DNA of 18,590 bases from Ichthyophonus hoferi (taxonomy: Eukaryota; Opisthokonta; Ichthyosporea; Ichthyophonida; Ichthyophonidae). Where the stretch lies: assembly GCA_002751075.1 (NCBI GenBank), contig NAOQ01000216.1:90102-108691 (forward strand). Direction: 5' to 3'. Positions 1 through 8,904 of this stretch are shown one piece after another. Under the pieces are notes generated by a model. The model was given only the letters and a program-made list of their open reading frames with translations, had not been told where the DNA came from and searched no databases. Every line of letters begins with the position of its first letter. The stretch's first letter is position 1. The translations under genes and the position numbers were made by a program.

Positions 1-70
1 TGTATGTATGTATGTATGTATGCATGTATGTATGTATGTATGTATGTATGTATGTATGTATGTATGTATG
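1..70. repeat. (TGTA)n microsatellite
   Basis: About 17 near-perfect TGTA units, with single interruptions such as TGCA at 21-24, starting at the window edge. It sits upstream of the first visible Rav1-like exon, probably in an intron. Confidence 0.95.
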
Positions 71-431
71 CGTGTATATGTATATATATCTGTTTGTATC
101 CATGTATATCTTTATCTATGCATAAAAATATATCTGCAGTTGCATACTTAATTGTTATTATTAGTTACTATCTGTACAACCCTTTGTACATGTATGAGCA
201 CGTAAGCATACATACATATTTATATTTCTCTATTGATATAGATATAACAATATATGTCTGCCTACATGTTTTATGGATGACTTGAGCGTTTCCAAATTAG
301 TCTCATATTTTTATTTTTAATAAAATAATTAACCCTTTTCAACGGAGCATGAAAGAGTGTGCAATAAAGTCTGGAATAATATGTAATAAAAAAAACATAT
401 CCTGACACAAGTGGTGTGGTGTGTGGTATAG
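71..431 (+). other. Probable intron of Rav1-like gene, no exon seen
   Basis: AT-rich sequence ending in the acceptor at 427-431. A short frame at 346-390 contains NKVWNN, faintly like a WD40 strand end, but no splice sites support it. Confidence 0.4.
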
Positions 432-557
432 GTTCAACAATGCTAGTGTTTTAATGACATCCTGTGGCGATAATATAGCTCGAATATGGACTGGGATTAG
501 TGGATGGTCACATGACCTTATCCACTTCCATATGGCCGGTATCATTGATGCACAAAC
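432..557 (+). CDS. Rav1/DmX-like exon 1 of those visible
   Basis: The acceptor is TATAG at 427-431, with a CTGAC branch-point-like site at 402-406 but no pyrimidine tract. The first base (G432) completes a codon begun in an earlier exon outside or not found in the window. The donor is AAC|GTAATT and the exon ends in phase 2. It encodes the WD40 blade with GDNIARIW and the HFHMAG segment. Confidence 0.72.
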
Positions 558-3500
558 GTAATTTTATAAATTTAACATTACTTTCCTCCCTGCTTATGTA
601 TAACAATGCATCTGTTTATATAAATAAGATATAGATATATGTTGTTATAGTCAGTACAGCGTGCTTGCTTACATTTCCAGTTCTCTATGTTTTCTTACTC
701 TATAACTCATGTCGAATTTCTACTACTGATCTTAATGCATTTTAAAAGTGGTTATGTATTAGTATTAGAGTGTAGATATGTATCAGTTATATACACCTTT
801 TATGCATAAACAATTGTAGTAAAATTTTTTTTCTGAACGTATTAACAGCCCAGTCCTCTTGCCAACACAGCATGGCGGATGATAACGTCAGTGTGGGAAC
901 ATCCAGCTTGAATAGCAGTCATACAGGCACTGGTCCAACGTAATCTCCTTTCCTCTGCTTCTTTCTTGCGCTCTATCAATGATTATCTATATGTTGTTCT
1001 TGTACGTGTTCTTGTTCTTGTTCGCTCAGGCTATTGCCACGGGTATTGGTATGATTGTCAATAATATTCAGTATTAAGTCATAATTGCATTTGTACCGTA
1101 AACGATATGCTTATGTTGCTGTCTTGTATAGTTCTATAGTAGGTATATAAAAGTATCTTCTATACATATATTTGTATAATTTTTATTTTCTTTTCTTTTA
1201 TGTCTTTTTTTTTCTCTTATGTTTCTATTAGGCTTTATTAATCGTTATATCTTTTATATCTCTACTTCCTCCTTCTCTCTCTGTTATTTGTTTTGTTCCC
1301 TGTTATTTCAGTATTATTATATACTTATATAAGCACCAACCATCTTCCTTTGCGTATACACTGTTATGCACATGTATATATATAGTGAGGAAAGAAGTGC
1401 TTAAATGAACGAGTGTATATGTATACTGTAGGTATAAAGCTATAAAGCATGTTTATGGTCCAGGGTACTATCTGTGTTGGGAGTTATCGTGATAATGTAT
1501 AGTTGAAGATAAGAAAACACAATTAGATCATAAAGGTAGGAAAGACATGTGAGACCATGTAATAATAGGTGATAGCGTTATTAACACTAGGAAGAGAACG
1601 TATATAAGTTAACAGAGGGAGATCCATTTTTTCTTGTTTAGCTTTACTGTATTGCTCATAATGCAATATATAATAATAATAATAGTAAGAATAATATCTT
1701 TCAGCTCCAGCATTATTTCCTAACCTGTCTTTGTATATATGTATGATTTGTTTCTTTGTTTTTTTGTTTTTGTTTTTATTCATTGCAGACTCTTTCAAAT
1801 ATTATTAATAATTAACCTAACAAACTATTCTTCTCTATGCCTACAGACCAGCTTCCCCTATTATCGCCCATGTCAATTGGATTCCCAACCGAGAACTGTG
1901 CTTAGCTGTTAATACAGAGCATGATGATATGAGAATAGGTACCTTTCCCCCTCTCCTCTACTGACTTTTAATATTTTGTGTTCCCACTGGCTACTTTACT
2001 TTTTATCTCGCACAGAAAGATACTTTATTATTGGACCGCTCGTGTCATTTAAATTTTAAATTGTCTTTCAAGGAGCTTAGATTAGTATAATTATTATATA
2101 ACATTTTATATCAAGAAAAGATATAATTATATATTACTACAGTCTATTGTATTGAACAGCTATCCTATTTGTATGCTATCTTGCATTATGCATAGAACAT
2201 AGATGATAAAGAGATTGAAAGACCAACTGTTATGTAAGTGCAATTGTTTTATTTTTGTGTGCACTGATTAGATTGGTAGCTTACTGCCAGGTATTTTTAT
2301 GTTCTTGCAAATGAAAGCCTTTTAGTTATTTCTTTTGGGTCATGGAGAGGGGGGCAAATGATTTATTGAAGAATATGTTTTAGAGATTGATGTTATCTGC
2401 GATGAAATGCTACTGTATTATTATAATTTGCACATCCAGGAATATTTAAACTGTGTATGTTTATTCTTATGATATTAAATAGAAATATGATCACACTTTA
2501 TTTGCTCACCTACTATACCTTATTTACTATACCCTATCTACTATACCCTATCTACTGTATCTTATCTACTATACCCTACGTACTATACCCTACCTACTAT
2601 ACCCTATCTACTATACCCTACCTACTCTACCTTATGTGTTTTTATTTCCCTCTGCGTTATAGAGGCGGAGGCATCTGCACAGGCAGCCCAGCGAATGAAA
2701 AAGCTGCGGACAAAAAATAACCAATGGATGAAGGAAGACGAATCAACCAAAAGACATATGATTGGAGAGTCTAATGGATTATCTCACTGTATGTGGCCTA
2801 CGTTATAAATAGCATTGCATGCATATTTAGACGGGCAGAGATATTTTATAGTATATAGTACATAGTGTATTGTATAATATAGTATATAGTGTAGTGTATA
2901 GTATAGTATATATTATATAGTATATATCATGTATATAGACACCCCTCATGTTCTTGGCATATATGCTTGTTTGTACAGCGAATATGTATGTACATGTGAT
3001 GTACATCCATTTAAACATATATGTGTTATGTGTATTTATAAATATATATTATGCCTATATATTCTATATAAAACATACGTATATATCCTTATATGGTATG
3101 CGTATATATCCTATATATAGTATGCGTATATGTCCTATATATGGTATACGTATATATCCTAGATATGGTATACGTATATATCTTATATATGGTACACGTA
3201 TTTATATGATATGAGCTTGATGCAATCCGTATGAATTAGCTATTGTTTTAGCCGTTTGAGAAGCAATAGTCTAGTTTAGTATGGATAAGAGAAAGTATGA
3301 GATAGAGGATAGAGAGGTACGAGGTGCATAGTTGTGTTGCGTTGTAGACACTGGCTCGCAATGAGCTATGTTTTAATCTACTAATTATTTTGCTTTTTTA
3401 TTGGTTAAAAATTACGTGCCTATCTGATATATGTCCAGTTGTATGGGTTTATTGATAAATGCTCTATTGGGATAGGTTCTAATACGTCTCCCTATAGTTA

Positions 3501-3765
3501 TGTTCTGAATGTTCTGATGTATTACCTTTCCTTCACTACACACGTTGAAACTAAATCAAATCCAAGCATGTTAGATGTGCAGCTAACCATTATACTAGTA
3601 GACTATATATATGTGTATTGTATGTATGCAAATATAAATATATATACTTAATCGAACCGAATCGAACCGCACTACCCAGGTTGTAAAAAGTTACCTGACC
3701 TTGCATTTGCTATACAAAGTGATGGCACTGTGACGGTGTGGAAGATTGAAGGAGTTGATGATCAG
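432..3765 (+). CDS. Rav1/DmX-like WD40 protein, internal part (5 exons)
   Basis: Partial gene; exons 432-557, 871-939, 1847-1938, 2663-2788 and 3680-3765 join in one open frame of about 167 residues. Seen: exon 1 encodes SVLMTSCGDNIARIW followed by IHFHMAGIID, exon 3 VNWIPNRELCLAVN, exon 4 a charged helical stretch AQAAQRMKKLRTKN, and exon 5 a WD40 strand AFAIQSDGTVTVWKIEG. Known: Rav1 (yeast) and DmX/rabconnectin-3 (animals) carry an N-terminal WD40 array with the same order, an 'L-T-C-DN-R-W' blade, an 'HFHIA' segment and an 'HW-N-KEL' segment. Rav1 belongs to the RAVE complex, which helps V1 and Vo join to form the V-ATPase. The N-terminal start lies before the window. No convincing exon follows 3765, although the family normally has a long C-terminal part. 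Introns are 313, 907, 724 and 891 bases. Another WD40 family is possible but fits less well. Confidence 0.72.
871..939 (+). CDS. Rav1/DmX-like exon 2 of those visible
   Basis: This short exon encodes a Ser/Thr/Gly-rich linker starting MADDNVSVGTSS. The acceptor is CCAACACAG ending at 870, chosen because it is the one that keeps phase with the previous donor (phase 2). An upstream AG at 848 would put the joined frame into early stops. The donor is CCAAC|GTAATC. The internal ATG at 872 could look like a gene start, but phase continuity on both sides argues for an internal exon. Confidence 0.65.
1847..1938 (+). CDS. Rav1/DmX-like exon 3 of those visible
   Basis: The acceptor is strong: a CTAAC branch site near 1816-1820, a pyrimidine-rich tract, then CTACAG ending at 1846. 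The exon encodes SPIIAHVNWIPNREL and LAVNTEHDDMRI, resembling the 'HW-N-KEL' segment of DmX-like proteins. The donor is ATAG|GTACCT, phase 1. Confidence 0.72.
2203..2233 (+). other. Possible frame-shifting microexon
   Basis: A 31-base segment lies between ACATAG and a perfect GTAAGT donor. It would extend the frame after exon 3 with DDKEIERPTV but then force exon 4 into a frame that stops after about 18 codons. The skipped form (1938 to 2663) keeps the reading frame, so it is either not used or used to switch the gene off. Confidence 0.3.
2510..2635. repeat. 14-bp minisatellite, 9 units
   Basis: Nine back-to-back units of exactly 14 bases (consensus CTACTATACCCTAT) with few substitutions and no indels. 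It lies in a Rav1-like intron and stops 27 bases before the next acceptor. Confidence 0.95.
2663..2788 (+). CDS. Rav1/DmX-like exon 4 of those visible
   Basis: The acceptor GTTATAG ends at 2662, only 27 bases after a 14-bp minisatellite. It joins the phase-1 donor at 1938 as GAG (Glu), giving a charged, probably helical stretch containing EAEASAQAAQRMKKLRTKN. It ends CACT|GTATGT in phase 1. Confidence 0.7.
2844..2928. repeat. Imperfect TATAGTATA-type repeat
   Basis: Degenerate tandem repeat of TATAGTATATAGTG-like units near the 5' end of the Rav1-like intron 2789-3679. Confidence 0.75.
3072..3214. repeat. 24-bp minisatellite, about 6 units
   Basis: Units of 24 bases (consensus GGTATACGTATATATCCTATAT plus AT) are clear at 3095, 3119, 3143, 3167 and 3191, with a shorter unit before. 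It lies in the Rav1-like intron 2789-3679. Each unit contains the self-complementary core TATACGTATA or a variant. Confidence 0.9.
3680..3765 (+). CDS. Rav1/DmX-like exon 5 of those visible (last found)
   Basis: The acceptor ACTACCCAG ends at 3679. The exon encodes LPDLAFAIQSDGTVTVWKIEG, a typical WD40 beta-strand set ending with the 'W' of a D-G-x-V-x-V-W motif. The donor is GATCAG|GTATAT, phase 0. A possible next exon at 4088-4130 (acceptor TTCAATTAG, phase 0, INFENKPDRLNSL) is weak, has no family match I can see and leads straight into GTAT repeats. Confidence 0.72.
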
Positions 3766-3803
3766 GTATATCTATATATATATATATATATATCTATCTA
3801 TCT
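3766..3803. repeat. (TA)n/(TATC)n microsatellite
   Basis: It begins exactly at the donor of the last Rav1-like exon found: TA units followed by three TATC/CTAT units. Confidence 0.9.
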
Positions 3804-3868
3804 CGCTTTCTTCTTTACATGGTACAGAAATGGTTTATCTTTTTCTGCGCAATTCTATATTTTGTTGA

Positions 3869-4038
3869 TATATGGTATATGGTATATAGTATATGTGGTA
3901 TATGGTATATAGTATGTGGTATGGTATGTGGTATATGGTATGTAGCACATAGTATATGGTATATGGTATATGGTATGTGGTATGTGGTATATACTATATA
4001 GTATGCGGTATATTGTATGTAGTATATATATATATATA
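3869..4038. repeat. (GTATATG)n-type repeat
   Basis: About 170 bases of GGTATAT/GGTATGT units of 5-7 bases, ending in a (TA)n run at 4024-4038. It lies between the last Rav1-like exon and the arrestin-like gene. Confidence 0.9.
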
Positions 4039-4178
4039 AGAGGGATTATAAAAATTAGAAGAAAGAGTAATGATATATTTCAATTAGATAAATTTTGAAA
4101 ACAAACCGGACAGACTAAATAGTCTAATATGTAACTACCTACTACTTGTATATATGTGTATAATACACCCTTGTATGG

Positions 4179-4252
4179 TTTGTATGTATGTATATATGTA
4201 TGTATGTATGTATATATGTATGTATGTATGCATGTATGTACGTATGCATGTA
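4179..4252. repeat. (GTAT)n microsatellite
   Basis: About 18 GTAT/GTAC units, the same motif family as at 1-70, ending 20 bases before the arrestin-like stop on the other strand. Confidence 0.93.
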
Positions 4253-4271
4253 AGCATTCAAAAACTAATAA

Positions 4272-4300
4272 CTAATATGCACCTTTCCCGTCATACCCAA
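4272..4300 (-). CDS. Arrestin-like exon 6 (likely last)
   Basis: The acceptor CTTTCAACAG ends at 4301, only 79 bases after the donor at 4379. Joining in phase 1 gives VGYDGKGAY and a TAG stop. The short intron, pyrimidines before the AG and beta-like continuation support it. A further donor GTGCAT inside it cannot be excluded, so the true C-terminus may lie elsewhere. Confidence 0.45.
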
Positions 4301-7300
4301 CTGTTGAAAGATAGACTAATACTATTATTATTAACATGGTATGACCTTATACTATAGTCTATCTATCTGACCTTCTTACCTGATAGTGAAATCTCCTTCT
4401 GGGTATAGGGTACGTTAATAGTAGGGGCTAGGGAGACCTTGTAGCCCTCCTCTATCGGGAATACCTGGTGTGCCAGTCTCTCATCATCATTATGGCTAGG
4501 TAGCAACATAAAGCTCTTTTCCATCACTGTGCCTCCCAGCTGGTCCTTGCCTTTGAGGCTGCACCATTGCCATGTACGGGCATCGTGCTTACAGGTGTCC
4601 AGCACGTACTCGTTTACTACTAGATCTTCCTTCTGGAGGGTAGGGGGGATAGAATAAGGTATGGTAGAGTACAGTTGGGAGAAATAAGGGTGTAATTGGG
4701 TTAAGATGGGGCTGGTACTAGGGGGTTGCTGATGATTGTACGTATTAATGTTATAGAATATGCTAAATATGTCATTTAGAACCCCTGATACAACATAGAA
4801 TTTATAGTTTATTGACTTAACAGAATATATATAAAACAATACCAAACTATATACTATACACTCTATACTCTAGGTGTGTGGTCATTGTTATCCTTGGTAA
4901 CTGGTTAGGCAGGCCACCTATTGTACTAGTAAACATAGGATATGATAGACAACTACAATGATAACTAGAATCTATACAAGGGGAAATACAAGTAAGGCTA
5001 AGTATTATAAGACATTAAACCAACATAAATCATGACGAATATCTGAAAGAGAGAGGGGCAATAAAGGGGATAATGTACACTTATATATAAGGCATATTGG
5101 TTTTACTGTATACAAGTAGTTTTAACCAAGGAATATGGAATATGTGTATGGTAGGTGTACCTGTGATAGTAATAATGAATAGAACGTAAAGTATATAACA
5201 GGATAAAATTTATCCTGAAAATATTTAACTGACAGATAATATACAATAGATAGCAGGATATATAGATAGATAGATATTATACAGACCTTGAGGTAGACCT
5301 TGACGGTCTGTACAACCTTGGCCTTGAGGGTCTTAAGGTAGGTATACTTGGTGGTATTATGTACTATTACTGTGACCTTGATGGGCTCCCCAAAAGTATA
5401 GACATCCTTGGACAAGGAGGACTCTACCCGTAGGGATTGCTCTATTCGCTTGAAGGGCCGCCTATCTGCCTGAGCGGTAGGACAATGACCTGGGATGGAG
5501 TAATACAGACTGGCCTAGAGAGTGGAGAAATATTAATTAGAATAGGGTATGGTATAATAGAATAGAACATAATATAATATAGCATAATTCGTAATGTAAT
5601 ACAGTATAATATGGCGTAGCATAACATAGCATCATATAACAATCATCTCCCTTTAGCTTATCATGATAATAAATTGACCCTGAAAGGTATATAGATATAA
5701 GGGAATGTGAAAACAGATTTTTTCCCTCACGACTATCCTATATTACCATTGATTATTTGGTGATCTAGTGATTAGTGGTATTGTCTGTCTAACACTGTTC
5801 ATCCGGAATAAATTGATAATCTAGTGATCTATGTCTACAAATAGATTTAAAATAAAAAATTAACCTATTATCAGTGATTCTGGCTGGACATTAGTAGTAT
5901 ATATTTCCTACCCTGCTAGTCAGGGGGACAGGATATTTCTAGTTGATTGGTTGACTGGTAAGGATACAAAATGTAGTGTCTACATATATGTTATTGCGAT
6001 CACATCACCTTTCTAAACCTAGCCATGGCTAAGGTACTGTCTCTACTATTCCCCCGTTGTAGTAACCTAACATCCCATACTAACATACAGGTCTTCTCAT
6101 CGAAGGAGGCTGGGACATTTTCTGGTAAGACAAAGCTCAGTTGGACATCTGTCTTTCCTAAAGGTACTACGAAATAGTCTTGGTGTTCAGGACCAGGTGA
6201 TTTATGGTACCTGGTTAGAGGGAGAGGGAAAGGAAGAGCGGAGGAGAATAGAGTAAAGATAGGTCTCTTATTATGAATTTACAAGAAGAGTCGGGTTGGT
6301 ATTAATAGTAATAGTACCAGTAATAATAATAGGAATAGTAATAGTAATATTAGTCGTAATAACAGTAATAACAGCAATAATGGTGTAAAAGCAATAGTAA
6401 TAATAATAGTAATAATAATAGTGATAATAATGGAAATGGTAACCATACTATAACGCCACACTTCAACAACAAATATTTATTGAACTTATGTGTTATCGGT
6501 AGAGTTACTTGCTAGACATTAAATACTGTAATCACCAAGAGGTGTTATTTATTACTGAGCATCAAAATAGCCAAATAAAAAAAAACAAGTTATATCTATT
6601 TAACCTCGATTATATAGCAAATGCAGGCTCTACTTACACCTATGTATACGTATACATAGGGCATGCATTGGGTTAAAACTAAATAGTTTTAGGTCTGTCA
6701 AACAAGTCTGATACTTTACAGTCAACTTATATTGACACCATTGGAACTGTAGTCAGTAATATTAGCCCAAGTAAATTGTAGGTATGGTTGAAACCGGGTA
6801 GAATAGGCTACAATGGTTCATTCATTATTCAATTATTTGAATTAGAATATAAATTATACTATATTTAATTATTATTTTCTGTTAATGGACATGAAATATT
6901 ATTAATCAAAACCTATGTAGTAATAATTCAGATTGAAATTAATTCCTGTATACCATATTATATTAGGTATACAGTTTATGTCGAAACATATGTAGTACGT
7001 TACAATGATTTTTTGATTATTTATTTATTTAATTGTATTAGAACATAAAATATAGCGTATTTACTTGGTATTTGTTTTTAATCGATATTCACATATATAT
7101 ATATACGGTACAGGGGAGACAAGTGAATAGAAATGCTATAAAAAGGGAAAGGAAGTTAAGGGAGATAGGGAAAGGGTAAAGATAGATTGTATCCAGTAAG
7201 TATATAGACATCATACCTATACATACTAACTATATAAACCTATTAACTACAGTTATAATTAAACGGACACCCGTTACCTCTAATAGTAATAATAGTACCT

Positions 7301-8904
7301 GTCACATGTCGATTGTGCTGGTATGTGGTGAGATTAGGTAAATATTGTGCAACTTTTATTTTGTAACTAACAATCTCTACTGGACGTTTATTAGCTAACA
7401 TCAACTCTAATACAATATAAGCTGGGCCTAGACTGGTTCTGAGCATATGTTTTTACATATGTACATGGTGTATAAATTCTTCTAAATAGTTAAGTTGTAT
7501 TTCGGTTTAGTCTAAGGGTGTTATATTTTGGAGCATATTATAAATAGATAATTGTGTAAATTATCTGTCGCAGTAATAATATTTTACTCTGGTAAGGAGG
7601 TATTACAGACAAGATCAACACGCTAACGTCTTTGTTGATTGTGTTTTATATGTGTTTCTTCTTTGGGTTTTGTTACATGAATTTTTCGATTGTAGCAATA
7701 TATCTATATTTATTATCACGCTATATGAAGCTAGAATCGTGATAATATAATATACTGTGTAACATATTAAAAACATGCTATATTTAGTATCGTGTAAACC
7801 CACTGCCATCCTCCTAAAAGGACATTAACAATATGTAAAGGAATGAAGCAAAAGAAATTGTTATGGTGATGCAACCTTGATCAATAATACCTTTGGTTTC
7901 CTCTGGTTGTAGTTACTATGGATACATCATCTATAGGTATGTATGTAAATAAAGGCCATATGGAAATGAAGGGGACATGATGGTATGAATGCCTATATTT
8001 GTATATTGAACAAAGTAAAGTGTAATTTAGAGCCTATGAGAGAGAGAAAGCAGTCTATGGTCTTTACGGTCGATACAATGAAATATATATCCAATCACTT
8101 ATTGGTTTATAATTATAAATAAATTTAAAAACAGTTTTCAGTTTCTTGACATTTAAAAACACATCTAGCAAACAGAGATGAGTGTATATATAAGGTAGCT
8201 ATAGTTATAATGCAAGCAAGTTAGACTTAAGACAAAACAAATAAGTATCGTACTCTATTTAGACTAATTCGAAACCCAGCATTAATTAATTAGATAATTA
8301 TTATTTTAACTACTTTGTCTGTGTTGCATATGCATCTATATGCGGCGGTAGTATTTGTTGTATTTATTGTGTGGTAATTTGGCTTTAGATAAAGAAATTC
8401 TATGATTGTAAATTAACTAAAACTATTTTGGAAAGATTTATCGAGTCTATTAATGCAATAAGGTCACCAATACCCACTCACTTTCATAAATAATATATTC
8501 TACCGTGGCTTAATCAATTGAATATAAAACAGTAATGCAATACAATACCTGAAGATGGTATATGCAGCGGCTTTCATCCTGGCACTCTCTTTAGTAATTA
8601 ATCGGCATAATAATGCCACATAGATTGGTGGAAGAACAACCTCCTTTTCACACAGGATAGTCAGCGTTCCCTCTACATTATCATTATCATAATATGTACT
8701 TCGTTGCAATTTAATCGTAAATGTAGGGTCTGATTTTCCGGACCTCATAACATGATGTTTAATCTGCTGTAAATGAACACGATCTGATGTTGGAGTTGGG
8801 GTTGGTTCTAATATAGATACCTGTGTAGGCTGTCTTGATGAAACTCTTTCCTGTTGCACTCTGTCGTCGTTCATTTCCATGTTTGAATGAGTCTCTTTAG
8901 ACAT
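4272..8904 (-). CDS. Arrestin-like protein (two arrestin domains, 6 exons)
   Basis: Predicted at about 391 residues from exons 8904-8549, 7438-7299, 6178-6009 (or 6210-6009), 5514-5287, 4632-4380 and 4300-4272. The first about 60 residues are polar and Pro/Thr-rich, probably disordered. The N-terminal arrestin fold starts near residue 62 (TFTIKLQRSTYYDNDNVEG) and runs through VQLSFVLPENVPASF (about 177-191) to about residue 220. The C-terminal fold starts near 252 (LSKDVYTFGEPIKVTVIVHN), closely recalling 'DKxxYxxGEPIxVxVxVxNxT' of arrestins. It continues through KSFMLLPSHNDD and ends SLSVGYDGKGAY. Known: fungal arrestin-like proteins act as adaptors, often bringing ubiquitin ligases to membrane transporters; no PY motif is evident here. 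The start is the first ATG of an open exon. The exon 2/3 junction and the last exon are uncertain. Confidence 0.72.
4380..4632 (-). CDS. Arrestin-like exon 5
   Basis: A strong acceptor, with a C/T-rich run then CCCTCCAG, ends at 4633 and joins in phase 0. The exon encodes WQWCSLKGKDQLGGTV, KSFMLLPSHNDDERLA and YKVSLAPTINVPYTQKE, fitting the middle of an arrestin C domain. The donor is TCAG|GTAAGA, phase 1. If not spliced, the frame stops five codons later at 4363. GC is about 50%. Confidence 0.75.
5287..5514 (-). CDS. Arrestin-like exon 4 (C-domain start)
   Basis: The acceptor CACTCTCTAG ends at 5515. The exon is exactly 76 codons, phase 0 at both ends. It contains LSKDVYTFGEPIKVTVIVHN, the clearest arrestin signature in the window, followed by KAKVVQTVKVYLK. 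The donor CTCAAG|GTCTGT is non-canonical beyond GT but keeps the frame. GC is about 50%, higher than exons 1 and 2. Confidence 0.77.
5530..5640. repeat. Imperfect ATAATATAGC-type repeat
   Basis: Degenerate tandem repeat of about 10-base units (ATAATAGAAT, ATAATATAGC, ATAACATAGC) in the arrestin-like intron 5515-6008, just beyond the acceptor of exon 4. Confidence 0.7.
6009..6210 (-). CDS. Arrestin-like exon 3
   Basis: It encodes DYFVVPLGK, TDVQLSFVLPENVPASF and CMLVWDVRLL, the last strands of an arrestin N domain. Two starts are possible: the better acceptor CTAACCAG at 6211 needs phase 2, while exon 2 ends in phase 1, and an in-phase acceptor CACCAAG gives a start at 6178. The donor is AGAAAG|GTGATG, phase 0. 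Confidence 0.68.
6299..6432. repeat. (AAT/AGT)n trinucleotide repeat
   Basis: Imperfect trinucleotide repeat, mostly AATAGTAAT, in the arrestin-like intron between exons 3 and 2. Frames across it read as Leu/Ile-rich chains and are artefacts. Confidence 0.92.
6639..6660. repeat. Perfect 22-bp palindrome
   Basis: Left arm CCTATGTATAC is followed directly by its exact reverse complement GTATACATAGG, with no spacer. It lies in the arrestin-like intron between exons 3 and 2. Confidence 0.95.
7299..7438 (-). CDS. Arrestin-like exon 2
   Basis: The acceptor ATGCTCAG ends at 7439 and joins in phase 2 to give Arg. The exon encodes GPAYIVLELMLANKRPVEIV and YKIKVAQYL, alternating beta strands as expected in an arrestin sandwich. 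The donor is GTGACAG|GTACTA, phase 1; a second donor, AGAG|GTAACG, lies 18 bases further on in the same phase. Confidence 0.7.
8549..8904 (-). CDS. Arrestin-like exon 1 (start)
   Basis: It encodes residues 1-118 and two bases of the next codon. The start is the ATG at 8904-8902, just after a leader with the 8-base direct repeat GAGACTCG/GAGACTCA around the start. It carries the first arrestin strands (FTIKLQ, VEGTLTI). The donor is TTCAG|GTATTG in phase 2. About 42% GC by eye. Confidence 0.75.

Noticed and set aside
4-285. 93-codon frame starting in the TGTA repeat
   Set aside because: Met/Tyr/Val/Cys-rich translation of a microsatellite; no splice or family support.
2457-2720. 87-codon + strand frame across the 14-bp minisatellite into exon 4
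   Set aside because: It reads exon 4 in the wrong frame and the rest is repeat translation.
3640-3700. tRNA B-box-like GGTTCGATTCG on the - strand
   Set aside because: It comes from the tandem AATCGAACCG; no matching A box or cloverleaf stems, and it overlaps a coding exon.
6279-6461. 60-codon Leu/Ile-rich - strand frame
   Set aside because: Translation of the (AAT/AGT)n repeat inside an intron; mimics a membrane segment.
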